Position numbers and translations under genes: made by a program
Assembly (NCBI GenBank): GCA_002373325.1
Contig: DFKI01000175.1
Location: 1 to 13,711, forward strand
Source of the DNA: Treponema sp. UBA3649
GTDB taxonomy: Bacteria; Spirochaetota; Spirochaetia; Treponematales; Treponemataceae
Direction: 5' to 3'
DNA length: 13,711 bases
Shown here: one piece after another, positions 11,879 to 13,711 of the stretch
Numbering within the stretch: position 1 is the stretch's first letter
How the letters are laid out: each line of letters starts with the position of its first letter
The notes under the pieces: generated by a model
Told to the model about the DNA's origin: nothing
What the model saw: the letters and a program-made list of their open reading frames with translations, nothing else
Databases searched by the model: none

Positions 11879-12791
11879 GAAAAAAATTGCGCGTGGGACT
11901 TTTTTGCGTGAGACGTGATTTCAAATCCATGAGCGCGTCCCGGATTCCGTTTTTGTTTTCTGCACAGTCCGTGTAGCCTAAGTCCATACATTCCTTCACG
12001 TGGACCGGGGAAAAATCAAGTGTGCCGGAAAAAAAATTACCGAGTGATTTTGAGGGAAAAATCTCCGTGAGATGCCTTCCGTTTTTCAAAGTGATTTTTT
12101 CATCGTTTCTTTCCTTAAGGTGGACCGCAAGTATTTCTTCGCACTCTTCGTCGTAAAGAGCTGAGACAGGACAGTTGTCGCTTAGCCCTCCGTCGTAAAA
12201 ATCCCTTCCACCGATGCTCTGTGGCGGAAAGATTCCAGGGATGGCCGAGCTTGCCAAAAGGATTTTCAGAATATCATCCTTGGCGTAATCGTTCAGGCGG
12301 AAGATTGTCTTTCCCGCAGTGGAGACGCACGTACAGTTCGCGTACAGATTCATCGGTGAAGTTTTGATGAAATCCAAATCAAGGTTCTCCGCGATTACCG
12401 AAAGAAGTCCCTTTCTGTTGTAGATTCCCTCGCCCGCGACTTCCATTGCCTCGGAAAAAAGATTTTTGAGCGAATCAAGCGGATTTTGAAAGAACATGGA
12501 GAGATTTTCTCTTCCGCGCCTTTTTCTTTCCTCCCTCACTTTCCTTTCCTGGCTGAGTACGGCATCCTCGATTTTCGTAAGCCAAATTTCCCTGGCCGAA
12601 TCCAGATTCCCCGATGCGAAGAGAACAGCGTTAAGAGCTCCCACGGATGTCCCTCCCGCGGCAAGGACGCAATGCTCAAGTCCCGTTTCCCTGAGGAAGG
12701 TCCAGACACCAATCTGATATGCGCCTTTCGCACCGCCACCTGCAAAAACAAGACCGAGTTTTTTGTCCGAGCGTTTTTTAAAGACATCCAT
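11853..12791 (-). CDS. Patatin-like phospholipase
   Basis: This encodes 312 aa. The patatin signature is complete. The oxyanion loop GGGAKG (18-23) follows the first strand. The nucleophile elbow is G47-T-S49-V-G51, and the catalytic dyad Asp200 is in FYDGG. The helix-strand SSAIPGIFPP before it is also typical. A charged insert (about 78-115, rich in Arg, Lys and Glu) separates the two halves. The family cleaves acyl chains from membrane lipids, acting in the cytoplasm or, for some, after export; no signal peptide is visible. It begins 14 bases after the upstream lipoprotein gene with only a weak GGCGGA-like ribosome site, so cotranscription is likely. Confidence 0.92.
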   Translation of the reverse strand: MDVFKKRSDKKLGLVFAGGGAKGAYQIGVWTFLRETGLEHCVLAAGGTSVGALNAVLFASGNLDSAREIWLTKIEDAVLSQERKVREERKRRGRENLSMFFQNPLDSLKNLFSEAMEVAGEGIYNRKGLLSVIAENLDLDFIKTSPMNLYANCTCVSTAGKTIFRLNDYAKDDILKILLASSAIPGIFPPQSIGGRDFYDGGLSDNCPVSALYDEECEEILAVHLKERNDEKITLKNGRHLTEIFPSKSLGNFFSGTLDFSPVHVKECMDLGYTDCAENKNGIRDALMDLKSRLTQKSPTRNFFLDHPEILP

Positions 12792-12805
12792 GAGTTAATC
12801 CGCCG

Positions 12806-13423
12806 TCAAGCCTTCGCTTTTGTCCAGACCGCGTTTGCAAGCCTGAATGCGTCGAATCCGTGGGTCTCGTACATTTCGAAAACACCCGTCACGACAATCT
12901 CCTCTCCGTCCTTCGGATAGAACTCTGGATTCTGCATGTCAGGAGGAAGCTCGAATTCGATTCCCTGGGCACAACAGGCGGTCGCGTCCATCACGATGCA
13001 GGCGAAATAATCCTTGTTTTCCTCCTCGTCGTGCAGTGCGGTCGCTATTCCGTTAAGGCGGATTTTTTTACCCACGAAAGATTCCGGCTCCAGCATCATG
13101 TTGAAGACCTGGGAATAGACCACCGTGGAACTTTGCTTCGTGAGGTCAAGGTTTATCTCGTCATAGACGGGTGCGTCACCGGGAAGATTTTCGGAAGGAC
13201 TTGCCTCATCCGTTTTTTTGGAATCCCCCGCGGTCGCTTTTTTTTCAGCGGCTTTTTTTTCTGATTCCGCCTCCGACCTTGCAATCAGCGTGTCCATGTC
13301 CACTATTTTTTTCGTGCCTTTGGAGCATGAGAAAAACAGGGATGGAACAATCAATGTGAGAGCAATGCAGAGACGTTTCGTTTTTCCGCCGGATTTTCCG
13401 TTGGATTTTCCGTTTGGCAGCAT
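12806..13423 (-). CDS. Lipoprotein with OB-fold-like domain and Cys-Cys motif
   Basis: This encodes 205 aa. The start at 13423 overlaps the rubrerythrin stop by one base (TGATG). A longer frame to 13480 would run inside rubrerythrin and spoil the signal peptide. The N-terminus is basic (GKSNGKSGGKTKR), then a hydrophobic core with lipobox F31-S32-C33. A Lys/Glu/Ala linker (about 50-85) precedes a compact beta domain: FVGKKIRLNGIATA, YFACIVMDATACCAQGIEFEL, then GEEIVVTGVFEMYE and FRLANAVW. The strand order and the CC motif recall the OB-like C-terminal domain of DUF1980 proteins, but this is pattern-level similarity. Function is unknown. Coupling to rubrerythrin hints at oxidative stress or metal handling in the envelope. 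Confidence 0.8.
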   Translation of the reverse strand: MLPNGKSNGKSGGKTKRLCIALTLIVPSLFFSCSKGTKKIVDMDTLIARSEAESEKKAAEKKATAGDSKKTDEASPSENLPGDAPVYDEINLDLTKQSSTVVYSQVFNMMLEPESFVGKKIRLNGIATALHDEEENKDYFACIVMDATACCAQGIEFELPPDMQNPEFYPKDGEEIVVTGVFEMYETHGFDAFRLANAVWTKAKA

Positions 13424-13711
13424 CAGTAGTTTTCCGCGTTGATTTCGAAATAGCTCTTCGGGTGATTGCAGACAGGGCATACTTCCGGAGCCTTTGTTCC
13501 GACCACGATGTGACCGCAGTTACGGCACTCCCAGATTTTCACGCTGCTCTTCTCAAAGACTTCATTGGACTCCACATTTTTAAGAAGCGCGCGGTATCTT
13601 TCCTCGTGATGCTTTTCAATCGCAGCCACACCGCGGAACTTTGCCGCAAGCTCAGGGAATCCTTCCTTTTCAGCAGTCTTCGCAAAATCCTCGTACATGT
13701 CGGTCCACTCG
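13423..13711 (-). CDS. rbr: Rubrerythrin, C-terminal part (5' end beyond the window)
   Basis: The frame is open to the window edge, so the gene starts outside it; about 95 of a usual 190 or so residues are visible. The visible part begins EWTDMYEDFAKTAEKEG and continues into EKHHEERYRALL, carrying ligands of the second half of the di-iron four-helix bundle. It ends with a rubredoxin-like domain, W-x-C-R-N-C-G-H and C-P-V-C-N-H-P-K. Rubrerythrins reduce hydrogen peroxide in anaerobes and microaerophiles, taking electrons through the rubredoxin centre. An in-frame ATG at 13698 is internal, not the start. The stop overlaps the ATG of the next lipoprotein. Confidence 0.96.
   Translation of the reverse strand, partial: EWTDMYEDFAKTAEKEGFPELAAKFRGVAAIEKHHEERYRALLKNVESNEVFEKSSVKIWECRNCGHIVVGTKAPEVCPVCNHPKSYFEINAENY

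Overview
The window looks like a chromosomal segment of a host-associated or rumen-type Treponema (Spirochaetes). The clues are loose spirochaetal lipoboxes on three lipoproteins (FASC, LASC, FFSC), a small predicted outer-membrane barrel, a rubrerythrin typical of anaerobes, tRNAs without an encoded CCA, and moderate base composition with many A/T runs. This assignment is inference from gene content, not from a database search. No phage, IS element, integrase or CRISPR array is visible.

Layout, left to right. The 3' end of a tRNA and its terminator (1-61) are followed by a helix-rich lipoprotein (167-805, +). It converges on a small barrel protein (827-1507, -). Next is a single-chain ECF transporter module that fuses two ATPases to the T subunit (1572-3716, -). 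A 395-base intergenic region (3717-4111) holds a possible 25-aa ORF and a heptanucleotide repeat array. An ArsB/NhaD-type permease (4112-5467, +) leads to a likely operon nfu - slyD-type FKBP - PHP histidinol phosphatase (5581-7250, +). A dksA-type gene (7260-7613, -) diverges from infA (7797-8021, +). A translationally coupled pair mscS - alpha/beta hydrolase (8055-10111, -) follows, with a second, oppositely oriented heptamer array upstream of it. Then come a DUF456 membrane protein (10347-10841, +), tRNA-Lys(CTT) with a consensus promoter and terminator, a tandem array of half-REP units, and the leftward chain rubrerythrin (partial) - lipoprotein - patatin - CAP-domain lipoprotein (11229-13711, -).

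The most unusual signals are regulatory. First, four genes without a Shine-Dalgarno sequence (barrel, ECF fusion, DUF456, CAP lipoprotein) each have a sigma70-like -35/-10 pair with exactly 17 bases between the hexamers, and the -10 lies only 6-7 bases before the ATG. This predicts leaderless mRNAs. Two of them share the identical junction CATGGCATG. Nearly all the other genes have a recognisable Shine-Dalgarno sequence. Second, pyrimidine heptads related to CCTCTCA sit immediately upstream of the -35 regions of four envelope or transport genes. They form long tandem arrays at two of these genes and short degenerate tracts at the other two. At three of the four the tract ends in CCTCCCC next to the -35. 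Protein-level oddities are the A-A'-T ECF fusion without a nearby S component, a nine-cysteine tail on the FKBP, and a histone-like basic tail on MscS.
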